Positions 17,004 through 25,931 of a stretch of 64,000 nt of DNA are shown piece by piece. The DNA comes from Variovorax sp. N23 (lineage in GTDB: Bacteria > Pseudomonadota > Gammaproteobacteria > Burkholderiales > Burkholderiaceae_C), in the NCBI RefSeq assembly GCF_025486315.1, contig NZ_JAOOPY010000021.1, forward strand, positions 1-64,000, in the 5' to 3' direction. Each line of letters starts with the position of its first letter. Within the stretch, counting starts at the first letter, position 1. The translations under genes were made by a program, and so were the position numbers. The notes under the pieces were generated by a model. The model ran no database searches. It was given only the letters and a program-made list of their open reading frames with translations, and had not been told where the DNA came from.

Positions 17004-17921
17004 CTAGAGCTCCTTCCGAATGTCAACGAGCCGCGTCAGGCCCCAAATGATCATCAGCACCACCGCCAGCAGAATCATCGCGTTGGCCGCCGCCAGCGGG
17101 AACTGCAGGTAGGACGTCTGCACCTGGATGATCTTGCCGATGGAGGCGATCTGCTGGCCACCCATCACGCCGATGGTGACGAAGTCGCCCATGACGATCG
17201 TGATGACGAAGATCGAGCCGATCAGGATGCCGGTGCGCGAGAGCGGCACGATCACGTTCCACAGCGTCTGCCAGCCGGTGGCGCCCGAGTCGTTGGCGGC
17301 TTCGAGCAACGAACGGTCGATGCGCATCATCGAGTTGAAGATCGGCACGATCATGAACATCGTGTAGAGGTGCACGAAGGCGAGCACCACCGAGAAATCG
17401 GAGAACAGCAGCCACTCGACCGGTTCGTTCACCAGGCCGATGCCCATCAACCCCTGGTTGACCAGCCCGTTGCGGCCCAGCAGCGGCACCCACGAGATCA
17501 TGCGGATCACGTTCGACGTCCAGAAGGGCACGGTGCACAGCACGAACAGCACCGTCTGCATCGTCGACGAGCGCACATGGAAGGCCAGGAAGTACGCGAC
17601 CGAGAAGCCGACGAGCAGCGTGATGCCCCACACCAGCAGACAGAACTTGAGCGTGCTGAGGTAGGTGCTGAGCGTGACGCACAGGTCCCCGTTGTCGGTG
17701 AGCTGCGAGCAGCCTTCGAACAGGCTGAAGTAGTTGCGCAGCGTGACCGCGGGGATCAGCTCGTACTCGTTGAAATTCCACAGGCTGACCATCGCGATCA
17801 GTGCCAGCGGGATCAGGAAGAACAGCAGGAACACCAGCGCGAACGGCGCCGCCTGCCACCACGCCTTGACGGCATGGACAGAGGGGCTGGGCGCGTGCGC
17901 GCTGGTGGTGGGGGCGCTCAC
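17004..17921 (-). CDS. ABC transporter permease (PotB-like)
   Basis: A 305 aa permease with six membrane segments and the EAA motif LEAANDSGATGWQTLWNVIVPLS. The first periplasmic loop is long and holds two cysteines (SLFEGCSQLTDNGDLC), an uncommon feature that could form a disulfide. GTG at 17921 is taken as start: it leaves four bases after the stop of the binding-protein gene. It works with the PotC-like permease, the ATPase at 19371 and the binding protein at 17926. Confidence 0.87.
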   Translation of the reverse strand: MSAPTTSAHAPSPSVHAVKAWWQAAPFALVFLLFFLIPLALIAMVSLWNFNEYELIPAVTLRNYFSLFEGCSQLTDNGDLCVTLSTYLSTLKFCLLVWGITLLVGFSVAYFLAFHVRSSTMQTVLFVLCTVPFWTSNVIRMISWVPLLGRNGLVNQGLMGIGLVNEPVEWLLFSDFSVVLAFVHLYTMFMIVPIFNSMMRIDRSLLEAANDSGATGWQTLWNVIVPLSRTGILIGSIFVITIVMGDFVTIGVMGGQQIASIGKIIQVQTSYLQFPLAAANAMILLAVVLMIIWGLTRLVDIRKEL

Positions 17922-17925
17922 GGGA

Positions 17926-19206
17926 TCAGGCTGCGACGAACTCGTTCCACTTGCGGACCATGTACTCGTTCTCGTCCATGACGGCGTTCCAGCAGGCGAT
18001 GCTGCCCATGCGCTTTTCGTAGCTGCCGCCGTCGCGCACCGAACCGGCCTTGGCCAGCACGTCGCCGTTCGGGCTCTTGATGTCCTGCGAGGCGGCCTTG
18101 CCTTCCATCCAGTAGGCCCACTCGTAGGCTTCCATCTTGGCCTTGGCGGTGTCGAGCACGGCGCTGTAGTAGCCCTGGCGGTTGAGGTAGGCACCGGCCC
18201 AGCCGTCGAGGAACCAGTTGATGAACTCGTAGGCGCCGTCGAGCTTCTTGCCGCTCAGCGTGGCCGGCAGGCCGAAGCCGGCGGCCCAGGCGCGATAGCC
18301 TTCCTTGAGCGGCTGGAAGTTGCAGGCGATGCCCTTGGTGCGCACGGCGGTCACGGCGGGCGACCACATCGATTGAATGACGACTTCGCCCGAAGCCATC
18401 AGGTTGACCGACTCGTTGAAGTCCTTCCACAGCGCGCGGAACTGGCCCGCCTTCTTGGCTTCGATCAGGGTCTTGATCGTCAGGTCGATCTCGGCCTTGC
18501 TCATGTTGCCCTTGTCCTTGTACTTGTGCAGGCCCTTGGCTTCCACCACCATCGCGGCGTCCATGATGCCGATCGACGGGATGTTCAGAATCGCGGCCTT
18601 GCCCTTGAACTCGGGGTTGAGCAGCTCGGCCCACGATTCGATCGGGCGCTTGATCAGGTCGGGGCGGATGCCCAGCGTGTCGGCGTTGTAGACGGTCGGG
18701 ATGAGCGACATGTACTGCGTCGGCGCGGTCGCGAACTTCTTGCTCTTCTCGCCTTCGAGGTAGATCACCTTCTTGGGCGCGGTGCCCTGGTCGCCCACGG
18801 CCTTGCCGGCGACCATGCCCTGCGTGAACAGCGGCGTGATCTTGTCGGCGTTCTTGATCTTCTTGGTGTCGATGCCCTTGAGGTTGCCCGTCGGCACGAT
18901 CTTCTTGAGCGAGAAGAACTCGGTGTCGATCAGGTCGAAGCTGTTGGGCGCGGTGACGGCGCGCTTGGTCACGTCGTCGGTGGTCACGGCGACGTACTGG
19001 ATCTCGATGCCGGTGTCGGCCTTGAACTTCTCGGCGATCGCCTTGTCCTGGTTCACTGCGGTGCCCAGGTAGCGCAGCACGACCTTCTCTTGCGCGTGGA
19101 CGAAGGGCGCCATGCCGCTGGCCAGGATGCCGGCCAGGCCGGCGCCGCCTTGGATGAGGGTGCGGCGCTGCAGGCCTTGGCTGGACGTGTCGATGGGTTC
19201 GGACAT
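17926..19206 (-). CDS. ABC transporter periplasmic substrate-binding protein (PotD-like)
   Basis: A 426 aa extracellular solute-binding protein of the spermidine/putrescine type. The N-terminus LQRRTLIQGGAGLAGILASG resembles a Tat signal (paired Arg, then a hydrophobic core), with cleavage likely after VHA. The mature part shows typical features such as IEIQYVAVTTDDVTKR and NADTLGIRPD. Ligand identity cannot be read from sequence. The start at 19206 is preceded by GGAGA. The neighbouring racemase-like enzyme suggests an amino-acid- or hydantoin-like substrate rather than a polyamine. Confidence 0.85.
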   Translation of the reverse strand: MSEPIDTSSQGLQRRTLIQGGAGLAGILASGMAPFVHAQEKVVLRYLGTAVNQDKAIAEKFKADTGIEIQYVAVTTDDVTKRAVTAPNSFDLIDTEFFSLKKIVPTGNLKGIDTKKIKNADKITPLFTQGMVAGKAVGDQGTAPKKVIYLEGEKSKKFATAPTQYMSLIPTVYNADTLGIRPDLIKRPIESWAELLNPEFKGKAAILNIPSIGIMDAAMVVEAKGLHKYKDKGNMSKAEIDLTIKTLIEAKKAGQFRALWKDFNESVNLMASGEVVIQSMWSPAVTAVRTKGIACNFQPLKEGYRAWAAGFGLPATLSGKKLDGAYEFINWFLDGWAGAYLNRQGYYSAVLDTAKAKMEAYEWAYWMEGKAASQDIKSPNGDVLAKAGSVRDGGSYEKRMGSIACWNAVMDENEYMVRKWNEFVAA

Positions 19207-19245
19207 TGGGAGGTCTCCGGTTGCGGGTTTGAGAAGAATGGGGGG

Positions 19246-19374
19246 CTCAGAACGTGTGAAGGAACCGTCGCGAGCGCCCCGAGCTTGCGTTGAGGACCGG
19301 AGCCGCACTCGCGTGCGGTGAGGACCGCAGATGCGAGATCGGGGGGCGCAGCAGGTTCATTCGCACGTTCTCAG
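19246..19374. repeat. Imperfect inverted repeat in the ATPase/binding-protein gap
   Basis: Arms CTCAGAACGTGTGAA (19246-19260) and its near-complement at 19360-19374 (13 of 15 match). The right arm overlaps the stop codon of the ATPase gene. It could fold in the polycistronic mRNA and set different expression of the ATPase and binding protein. Confidence 0.45.
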
Positions 19375-20489
19375 GCCACGAAGGCGGCGATGGCCGCGGT
19401 GTCGTCGCGCGCTGCCGGTGCAGCGGCCGCCCGGTCGGGCGGGCGCTGGGCGCCGGGGCCGAGCACCCGCGCGTCGGCCTCGGCCCAGCTCAGGCGCACC
19501 GCGTCGCCCGACGCATAGGGCCGCGCCAGGAAGGCGGCTTCGCCGAGCAGCACCGAGACGGTCTGGCGCGCCTTGGCCACACCGTCGAGCGCCAGGCCGA
19601 GCAGCACGTAGGTGCCCTGGTATTCGACGTCGGTCACGCGTGCGGCAAGGCCTGGGCCGGCGCCGTCGGGCGTGATCTGCATGTGGTCGTTGCGCACGGC
19701 GATCGGGCCGGCGGGCGTGTCGAGCACGTTGTGGCCGCCCATGAAGCGCGCCACGAATTCGCTGGCCGGGTGGTTGTAGACCGCGTGCGGCGAGCCGACC
19801 TGCTCGATCAGGCCGTGGTTCATCACGACCATGGTGTCGGCCAGCGCCATCGCCTCTTCCTGCGAGTGCGTGACGTGGATGAAGGTCAGGCCCAGTTCCT
19901 TCTGCCAGCGGCGCAACTCGGCGCGCATCTGGATGCGCAGGAAGGGGTCGAGCGCCGACAGCGGCTCGTCGAGCAGCAGCACGCGCGGCTCGGTGATGAG
20001 GGCGCGCGCCAGCGCCACGCGCTGCTGCTGGCCGCCGGAGAGTTCACCCGGCTTGCGCTCGGCCAGATGGCCCATGGCCACCCGTTCGAGCAGGTCGCCG
20101 GCGCGCTTCTGGCGCTCGGCCTTGCCGACGCCCTTCATCTTCAGGCTGAAGGCCACGTTGTCGAGCGCCGAGAGGTGCGGGAACAGCGCGAAGCTCTGGA
20201 ACATCATGGCCGTGCCGCGCGCGGCGGCGGGCAGGTCGGTGATGTTGCGGTTGTCCAGCAGGATGTCGCCGCTCGACACCGACTCGTGGCCCGCGATCAT
20301 GCGCAGCGTGGTGCTCTTGCCGCAGCCCGAGGGGCCGAGCAGGCAGCAGTAGCTGCCGCTGCCGATGCGCAGGTCGATGCGGTCGACCGCGGCGGGCGTG
20401 CCGGCCGCGTAGCGCTTGGTCAGCGCGATCACTTCGACGGCGGCGGGGGGCGGGGTGACGGCGTCCATGCTGGCACTTTCGCAAGACAT
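19371..20489 (-). CDS. ABC transporter ATP-binding protein (PotA-like)
   Basis: A 372 aa ATPase. Walker A GPSGCGKST, Q-loop FQSFALFPH, signature LSGGQQQRVALARAL, Walker B VLLLDEP and the switch His in HVTHSQEE are all present, followed by a TOBE-type C-terminal domain from about residue 270. It is the first gene of the minus-strand operon ATPase, binding protein, two permeases, racemase-like protein. ATG at 20468 (MDAVTPPP) is an alternative start. Confidence 0.9.
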   Translation of the reverse strand: MSCESASMDAVTPPPAAVEVIALTKRYAAGTPAAVDRIDLRIGSGSYCCLLGPSGCGKSTTLRMIAGHESVSSGDILLDNRNITDLPAAARGTAMMFQSFALFPHLSALDNVAFSLKMKGVGKAERQKRAGDLLERVAMGHLAERKPGELSGGQQQRVALARALITEPRVLLLDEPLSALDPFLRIQMRAELRRWQKELGLTFIHVTHSQEEAMALADTMVVMNHGLIEQVGSPHAVYNHPASEFVARFMGGHNVLDTPAGPIAVRNDHMQITPDGAGPGLAARVTDVEYQGTYVLLGLALDGVAKARQTVSVLLGEAAFLARPYASGDAVRLSWAEADARVLGPGAQRPPDRAAAAPAARDDTAAIAAFVA

Positions 20490-20614
20490 GTGCCAGTCGG
20501 GCGCGCACCGAGACGGTGCGCAAGTTTCAGTTCAGATCGACTCGTTACCATCTGCATCTTTCACTGCCGACCCCGGGCCCCTCGGCATCCGACCTGCCCC
20601 CGCAGCGCACACCC

Positions 20615-20767
20615 ATGGACCTCCAAGCGATGATCGGCCTCGGCCTGCTGACACTGGTGCTCGGAGCCATCGCCGTGATGGGCACCCACCCCGAGAACCG
20701 CGTGCCCTACGCGATCCACATCACGCTCGTCACGAGCCTCGCCTACATCGTCTCGCGGCTGGGTTGA
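20615..20767 (+). CDS. Small single-helix/two-helix membrane protein
   Basis: A 50 aa peptide, MDLQAMIGLGLLTLVLGAIA then an NRVPYAIHITLVTSLAYIV segment: two hydrophobic stretches separated by a short polar loop. No family is recognised. It fills the divergent gap between the ABC operon and the transglycosylase gene. Codon use looks like that of its neighbours, but coding status is not certain. Confidence 0.5.
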   Translation: MDLQAMIGLGLLTLVLGAIAVMGTHPENRVPYAIHITLVTSLAYIVSRLG

Positions 20768-20783
20768 GCGACCGTCAACGCGC

Positions 20784-22040
20784 TCACGACGGCGCCGCGA
20801 ACCGCGCCGCCGCCGCCCCCCGCAGCAGCGCCTCGCGCTGCGCCCGGCTGATCCCGCGGATGCCTTCGGCCACGCGCTTGAAGCGCGCCGCATCGATGCT
20901 GCCCGTCGCCTGCCACTGCGACAGCTCGGCCGACGGCTTGTGCAGCATCGCGGCCATCCAGGCCGCCTGCGCCGGCTCCAGCGTGCGGGCGCTGCGCCCG
21001 AAGTAGCGCCGGGCCGCAGCCTCGGCGCCGCACAGGTTGCCGCCCCAGGGGGCGTTGTCGAGGTAGAGCTGCAGGATGCGCGCCTTGCCCAGAGTCTGTT
21101 CCATCTCGACCGCGTAGAGCATCTCGCGCAGCTTGCGCTCGCCGCTGCGCTCCGAACCGGTGATGGCCAGCTTGGCCAGTTGCTGGGTCAGCGTGCTGCC
21201 GCCGCGCTCCACGCCACCGCTCTTCTGGTTGGCCGCCAGCGCGGCGCCGAGTTCTTCCAGGTCGTAGCCCGGGTGCTGGAAGAAGCGCTGGTCTTCCGCA
21301 GAGATGACCGCTCGAGCGAGCCAGCTGTCGGCCGCCAGACGGGCCGAGGGGCCGCAGCTGCTGCGCGCGCCGAGCAGAGCCTCGGAGCCCAGGCCCTCCA
21401 CGGTGAAGGCCGCGATGCGCGGACGCAGCGCGATGGCGCCCTCGGGCAGGCCGAGTTCGGCGTGCAGACCGAGCGTGCCGCCGATGCGCGCCTGCTTCAA
21501 CTCGGGCAACGACGGAGCAATGACCCGGTACCAGCGGGCGATCGGCGCGTCTTCGGCGTCGAAGGCCAGCTGCAGGCCCTTCTGCGACAGGCGCCCGTCC
21601 CAGCGGCCCGCGAGCGGCGGCTCGGCGTCGCCGGCGGGCGTGGCCTCGAAGCGCCCGTTGAGCAGATGGCCGTCGCGCCGCACGGTCGCGCTCAGCTGCG
21701 CGACCTGAATCGGCTGCGCGCCGAGCGCGGGGACATCGACGACGCAGGGTCCGCAGCGCAGCGCCAGGCTTTGCGTCGCCTCGCTCCAGTCGAAATGCAG
21801 GGTGCCGTGCGCGGTGGCGATCGAATGGCCGGCGAGGTGCGGGGCAAACCAGGGCGAGGTCGCCAGGCGCACGGCGGTTGGCACGCCCACGGAGAGGCGC
21901 AGCGCCTGCGGCCCGACGCTGGCCACCCATTCGCCGGTGGACGGTGCCAGCACGAACTTCACGATCAGCGCGAGTGCGATGGCAGTGGTCACGACCAGGG
22001 CCAGCAGGCTCAGCAACAGCAGGCGCAATGCTCTTTTCAC
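20784..22040 (-). CDS. GT51 peptidoglycan transglycosylase with N-terminal beta-rich domain
   Basis: A 418 aa protein with one N-terminal membrane anchor (residues 7-31). Residues about 35-225 are a beta-rich segment I cannot assign, somewhat AsmA-like in texture. From about residue 240 a GT51 glycosyltransferase domain follows, with the catalytic motif ISAEDQRFFQHPG, then RGGSTLTQQLAKL, REMLYAVEMEQTLGKARILQLYLDNAPWG and AAWMAAMLHKPS. GT51 enzymes polymerise lipid II; no transpeptidase domain is fused. The gene begins with GTG ten bases after the exosortase stop, making it the third gene of the VIT-exosortase operon. Confidence 0.85.
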   Translation of the reverse strand: MKRALRLLLLSLLALVVTTAIALALIVKFVLAPSTGEWVASVGPQALRLSVGVPTAVRLATSPWFAPHLAGHSIATAHGTLHFDWSEATQSLALRCGPCVVDVPALGAQPIQVAQLSATVRRDGHLLNGRFEATPAGDAEPPLAGRWDGRLSQKGLQLAFDAEDAPIARWYRVIAPSLPELKQARIGGTLGLHAELGLPEGAIALRPRIAAFTVEGLGSEALLGARSSCGPSARLAADSWLARAVISAEDQRFFQHPGYDLEELGAALAANQKSGGVERGGSTLTQQLAKLAITGSERSGERKLREMLYAVEMEQTLGKARILQLYLDNAPWGGNLCGAEAAARRYFGRSARTLEPAQAAWMAAMLHKPSAELSQWQATGSIDAARFKRVAEGIRGISRAQREALLRGAAAARFAAPS

Positions 22041-22050
22041 AGCGAATGAC

Positions 22051-23487
22051 TCACAAATCTCCCCTCGATCGTGCCACGGTCACGGCCTGCCAGGGCCCGG
22101 GCGATTGCCCGGCCGCAGCGGCCCAGTACCAGGCCGAAGTGTCGGTGAAAGCGCGGCCCTGCGCGTCGACGATGCGCTCGCACACGCGCAGGGTTTCTCC
22201 GTGCTTGCGTACCGCCGAGAAGCAGCGCCACAAGCGCTGCTGCGCATCGTTCTCCAGCCGGACCTGGGCCACACGGTAACCCAGCGCACGGTAACAGTCG
22301 GCCGCCGGGTGGAGCATGCGTGTCGGCGACGCGACATGGCGCAGCACGAAGACGCCTTGCCCGTCGGTCATGCGCGCGATGGCGCCCGGGAAGCGCTGTG
22401 CGAAGCGGTGTTCGACCTCGCTGAGCGCCAGCGGCCGCAGCGGCGCGTCGTCCCAGGTCGAGGGCCATTCGTGGAAGGCCTGCGCCGGCAGCGATGCCGG
22501 GGCCTGCCAGGCCTGCGCCACCGAGGCGACCGCGCACACCGCCATCGCGACGCCGAACAGCGCCTTGTGCGCGATGCGGTGGACAAAGCGGTTGGCCAGC
22601 CAGCGTTCCAGCCAGGGCATCGACAGCCCCCCATGCGACGCCGATGCGTCGGCGGGCGTGGCCCGCCCCATCGCCCGGGCGATGCCGGCGCAGACCAGCG
22701 CCAGCACGAGCAGGCCCAGCGCATCGTGCAACCAGGGCGCCGGGGCCCGGCCCGCGCCTTCCAGCGCCACCAGCGCGCTGTTGCGCACGACGTTGCCGGC
22801 CAGCACCAGCAGCCCCACGATCGGCAGGCGCGCGGCGAAGCGGCGGTCGCTGCGACGCGCCCACAGCGCCACCGCGCAGGCGGTGAAGTAGCCCAGCCAC
22901 ACCATCTGCACGCCGGAGCAGGGCGCATCGACGATGACGAGCCGGCCGTCGACCCACAGCGTGCTGCCTTCGCGCGACACGTCGAAGCCCGGCATCAGCA
23001 GCCAGCGGCTGGCCTCCGCCGTCAGCACGCGCAAGGGGTAGCCGGCATAGAACTGCAGCGACGACAGCAGCGGCAGCGCCAGCACGGCCAGGCCCGCCAC
23101 GGGCAGCGCCGCCACACGGCGCGGCAGGAAGGCCAGCAGGCCGCAGGCCCAGGCCAGCACGGCCACCAGTCCGGACAGCAGCGGCGGCAGCACGCCGTGC
23201 AGCGCCGTGGCGGCCAGCGTACCGAGCGATGCCAGCAACAGCCAGCCGAGCCGGGGCGCCGCGCGCAGTTCGCCACGCAGCGACACGACCAGCGCCACGA
23301 GCGCGGCGACGGCCAGCAGGCCCAGCGGGTCGTCCGACCCGTCCGCCACGCGGCGGGCCATCCAGGTCCACGTCGGCCACAGAGCCACGGTCTGCAGGGC
23401 CAGCCAGGCGGCGGCCGGTACGCGGTCGAGGCGGATGCCGCCGTCGATGACGCGCGGGTGGGCGGAAGCGATGTGCGCCAGGTTCAT
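22051..23487 (-). CDS. Exosortase with fused EpsI-like C-terminal domain
   Basis: A 478 aa multi-pass membrane cysteine protease/transpeptidase of the exosortase family, which processes PEP-CTERM-type tails. All three catalytic positions are present: Cys190 in DAPCSGVQ, Arg235 in GNVVRNSAL and His254 in WLHDALG. About eight helices cover residues 25-275. From about 310 a separate soluble region (LHPAADCYRALGYRVAQVRL ... TDTSAWYW) resembles EpsI/DUF3485, which is usually a separate exosortase-associated protein. The start at 23487 gives a normal exosortase N-terminus. The gene lies directly downstream of a single protein carrying a PEP-CTERM-like tail, so it is likely a dedicated enzyme with one target. 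Which exosortase subfamily it belongs to was not resolved. Confidence 0.87.
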   Translation of the reverse strand: MNLAHIASAHPRVIDGGIRLDRVPAAAWLALQTVALWPTWTWMARRVADGSDDPLGLLAVAALVALVVSLRGELRAAPRLGWLLLASLGTLAATALHGVLPPLLSGLVAVLAWACGLLAFLPRRVAALPVAGLAVLALPLLSSLQFYAGYPLRVLTAEASRWLLMPGFDVSREGSTLWVDGRLVIVDAPCSGVQMVWLGYFTACAVALWARRSDRRFAARLPIVGLLVLAGNVVRNSALVALEGAGRAPAPWLHDALGLLVLALVCAGIARAMGRATPADASASHGGLSMPWLERWLANRFVHRIAHKALFGVAMAVCAVASVAQAWQAPASLPAQAFHEWPSTWDDAPLRPLALSEVEHRFAQRFPGAIARMTDGQGVFVLRHVASPTRMLHPAADCYRALGYRVAQVRLENDAQQRLWRCFSAVRKHGETLRVCERIVDAQGRAFTDTSAWYWAAAAGQSPGPWQAVTVARSRGDL

Positions 23488-23624
23488 GTCAGTTCTCCAT
23501 CGTGCAACGACTGCGAAAACCGGCGCAGCCAAAGACCAGGGATACCGCGGAACCGGCTTCGCCGGGCCGCCGGTATCGCCCCCTTGAGGGGGAGGCGCCG
23601 CAGGCGCATCGGGGGTGTTCCACT
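23488..23624. repeat. Intergenic hairpin repeat between VIT protein and exosortase genes
   Basis: A GC-rich dyad TACCGCGGAACCGG ... CCGCCGGTA at about 23546-23577 is followed by CCCCCTTGAGGGGG and a Cys-poor, GC-rich tail. This arrangement resembles intergenic repeats widespread in Comamonadaceae. It may attenuate transcription between substrate and exosortase genes. Confidence 0.45.
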
Positions 23625-25712
23625 TCAAGCGGTGAAGCGGCGCACGTTCTGCCGACGCGCCCGGCGGCGCAGCATGGCCAGCATCGACAGCACCACGGCC
23701 ACCGCGCCGAGCATCTCGGGTTCGGGTGTGCTCGGCACCTCCGCGCCCAGCGCCTGCCCGACGGCGAGCTCGCTCACGCCCTGGGGCAGCGGCGAGGGCT
23801 GATCGACGCTCGCCGCGTTCTGCGGCGCGACGTTGCGCACGATCTTGTCCACGGCGATGAAGCTGGTGTACTGCGTCAGCAGGCTGTACTTCAGGCCGAG
23901 TTCGGTGATCGCCTTCGCGAAGCCGTCGCCGCCTTCCAGGGCTTCCTGGTCGCTCAGCGCCGCAATGCGATGGCGTGCCCACAGCGCGCGCAGCGCGGCG
24001 GCGTTCTGCGGCGTGCGGCCGTCGATGGCGATCTCTTCGCGGTACGGGCCGCTCGCGCTCTGGCCTTCGATCACGACACGGCCCTGGGCCTCGCCACGCC
24101 ATTTGCCGAACACGATCACCGGGCGCTCGCCCAGCACATCGGGCAGCACCACCGGCTCGACGTCGTACACGTCGAGGCCGCCGAAGGTGGCGCGCACGTT
24201 GGTCAGCACCGGCGACTCGACCATGCGGCGGAAGCGCGCGGCCTGCTCGGGCGCCTGGATCGGGTCGGTGATGATGAAGGGCTCGCCCATGCCGGCACGA
24301 GCCAGGCCTTCCATCAGATGGCGGTTGACGGACGAGCCGATGCCGAAGGCGAACAGGTTGGCTTTCGACAGGTTCCGGCGCACCAGCTCGAAGGCTTCGC
24401 GCTCGACCGTGACGTAGCCGTCGGTCACCACCACCACCGTGCGCGACACGTTGGGCGCCTTGGGTTCGGCGTACACCCGCTTCAACGCAGGAATCAGCTC
24501 GGTGCTGCCGCCGCCGCTGTAGTTCTGGATCGTCGCCAGCGCCTGTTCGATGTTGGCGCGCGTGGCCGGCACCGACTGCGGCGACAGCATCTTGTTGCTG
24601 CCCGAGAAGAGCAGCACGTTGAAGGTGTCGCTCGGGCGCAGGCCGCCGATCAGGCGCTCCAGCACCGTCTTCGCCGTGTCGAGCGGAAAGCCATGCATCG
24701 AGCCCGAGATGTCGACCACGAAGATGTAGTCGCGCGGCGAGATCGCGCTGGCCGCCACCGACTTCGGCGGCTCGACCATCGCAAGAAAGAAGTTCTCCGC
24801 GCTTCCATCCGCGTTCTGGCCCTGGCCCTTGTAGAGCATCAGGCCCGACTCGATCTTCTCGCCCGCCAGGCGGTAGTCCAGTACGAAGTCGCGGTTGGCC
24901 GCCGGCTCCGGCGTGGGCGTGAGGGCGACGCTGGCATGGCGGTCCTCGTCGCTCTTCTTCACGTCGATCGCGTGGGTGGCCGAGCGCACTTCCTTCAGGC
25001 CCATCGGCGTGTCGAGCGCGACCTTCAGCTGGAAGCCCGCCTTGGGCGGCACACCGGCACGCAGCACCGGCTGCGCCACCCACTTCGCATCGGCCTGTTC
25101 CGACTGCGGGCTGTTGTAGCGCGGTCCGACCACCGTCGGGAACACGAACTGATAGTTCCCCGCGTTGGGCACCAGCAGCTCGGTGTAGCGCAGCTCGACC
25201 TTCACCTCGTCGTTCGGCAGGATGTTCGCGACGTTCATCTGGAACACGTTGGGCAGGTGCTGCTCGAGCAGCGCCGCCGTCTTGCCTTCCTTCTTCGCGG
25301 TGTCGTACTCGATGCGCGCCTGCTGCTTCTCGCGGATCTGCGCCGTGATGAGCCGGTCGGCCAGCCGCACGTTGAGCCCGCTGACGGCGGCCTTGGTGGA
25401 GCCGGGGAACACGTACTTCGCCTCGATGGCGCGCTGGCCCTCGTTGCGGTAGGTCTGCGTCACCGTCACGTCGGCGATGACGCCGGAGATCTTCACGTCG
25501 ACCGCGGTGTTCTTCAGCGGCAGCGCATCGACGCCGGGCTCACTGCTCTTCACAAAGAAGTACGGGCTCTCGGTCTTCAGGCGCGGGCCCGTGGCCTCTT
25601 CCGCATGGAGCGGCCGTGCGGTAAGTGCCAGGAAGGCAGTGGTGGCCAGGGCCAGGGTGCCGGCCCAGAGCCAGGGGCTCCAGCGGCCCGGCTGCGCGGT
25701 GGTGTGTTGCAT
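23625..25712 (-). CDS. VIT/von Willebrand A surface protein with PEP-CTERM-like sorting tail
   Basis: A 695 aa exported protein. Residues 1-38 form a signal peptide ending at LHA-EE. A VIT (inter-alpha-trypsin inhibitor) domain covers about 60-190. A vWA domain begins near 328 with an intact MIDAS motif DISGS (334-338), so metal-dependent adhesion or protein binding is likely. The tail from about 658 is a sorting signal: Pro-Glu-Pro at 663-665, a hydrophobic helix (MLGAVAVVLSMLAML) and a basic end (RRRARR). This is the layout of the marine sortase target family, but with a PEP-CTERM-like tail in place of LPXTG, matching the exosortase next door. ATG at 25712 has AAAGGAC upstream. A CreB box lies about 100 bp upstream. 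Confidence 0.87.
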   Translation of the reverse strand: MQHTTAQPGRWSPWLWAGTLALATTAFLALTARPLHAEEATGPRLKTESPYFFVKSSEPGVDALPLKNTAVDVKISGVIADVTVTQTYRNEGQRAIEAKYVFPGSTKAAVSGLNVRLADRLITAQIREKQQARIEYDTAKKEGKTAALLEQHLPNVFQMNVANILPNDEVKVELRYTELLVPNAGNYQFVFPTVVGPRYNSPQSEQADAKWVAQPVLRAGVPPKAGFQLKVALDTPMGLKEVRSATHAIDVKKSDEDRHASVALTPTPEPAANRDFVLDYRLAGEKIESGLMLYKGQGQNADGSAENFFLAMVEPPKSVAASAISPRDYIFVVDISGSMHGFPLDTAKTVLERLIGGLRPSDTFNVLLFSGSNKMLSPQSVPATRANIEQALATIQNYSGGGSTELIPALKRVYAEPKAPNVSRTVVVVTDGYVTVEREAFELVRRNLSKANLFAFGIGSSVNRHLMEGLARAGMGEPFIITDPIQAPEQAARFRRMVESPVLTNVRATFGGLDVYDVEPVVLPDVLGERPVIVFGKWRGEAQGRVVIEGQSASGPYREEIAIDGRTPQNAAALRALWARHRIAALSDQEALEGGDGFAKAITELGLKYSLLTQYTSFIAVDKIVRNVAPQNAASVDQPSPLPQGVSELAVGQALGAEVPSTPEPEMLGAVAVVLSMLAMLRRRARRQNVRRFTA

Positions 25713-25813
25713 GGCGTTCGTCCTTTTGTTCCCGTTGCTCCGCGAGATGCGGGATGCACGGGAAGGACTGTCGAAGCGCTGCGCGAAGCCGGTGCGAAGC
25801 GAATTCGTGCTGT

Positions 25814-25829
25814 GTGAAGTCTGTGTGAA
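25814..25829 (-). promoter_or_regulatory. CreB-binding box (cre tag)
   Basis: The minus strand reads TTCAC-ACAGAC-TTCAC, an exact match to the published CreB consensus TTCAC-N6-TTCAC. A third, degenerate half-site (plus-strand GTGCG at 25836-25840) follows at the same 11 bp spacing. The box lies about 102 bp from both divergent start codons (VIT gene at 25712, creD at 25932). CreB is encoded in the window at 31274-32026. Confidence 0.85.
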
Positions 25830-25931
25830 GTCCGTGTGCGCGAAGCCGCCGCCCGACTTCATCGGGCCTTCGAACGGGCGCGCGAGCATCGGTGCTCCGC
25901 CACACGGCCCATGCCCTTCAGGGACAAAAAA

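Noticed and set aside
22051..25083. Very long minus-strand frame of about 1000 codons through the exosortase and the VIT gene
   Set aside because: Only the part from 23487 downward has exosortase character; the rest is an out-of-frame shadow of the VIT protein, caused by high GC.
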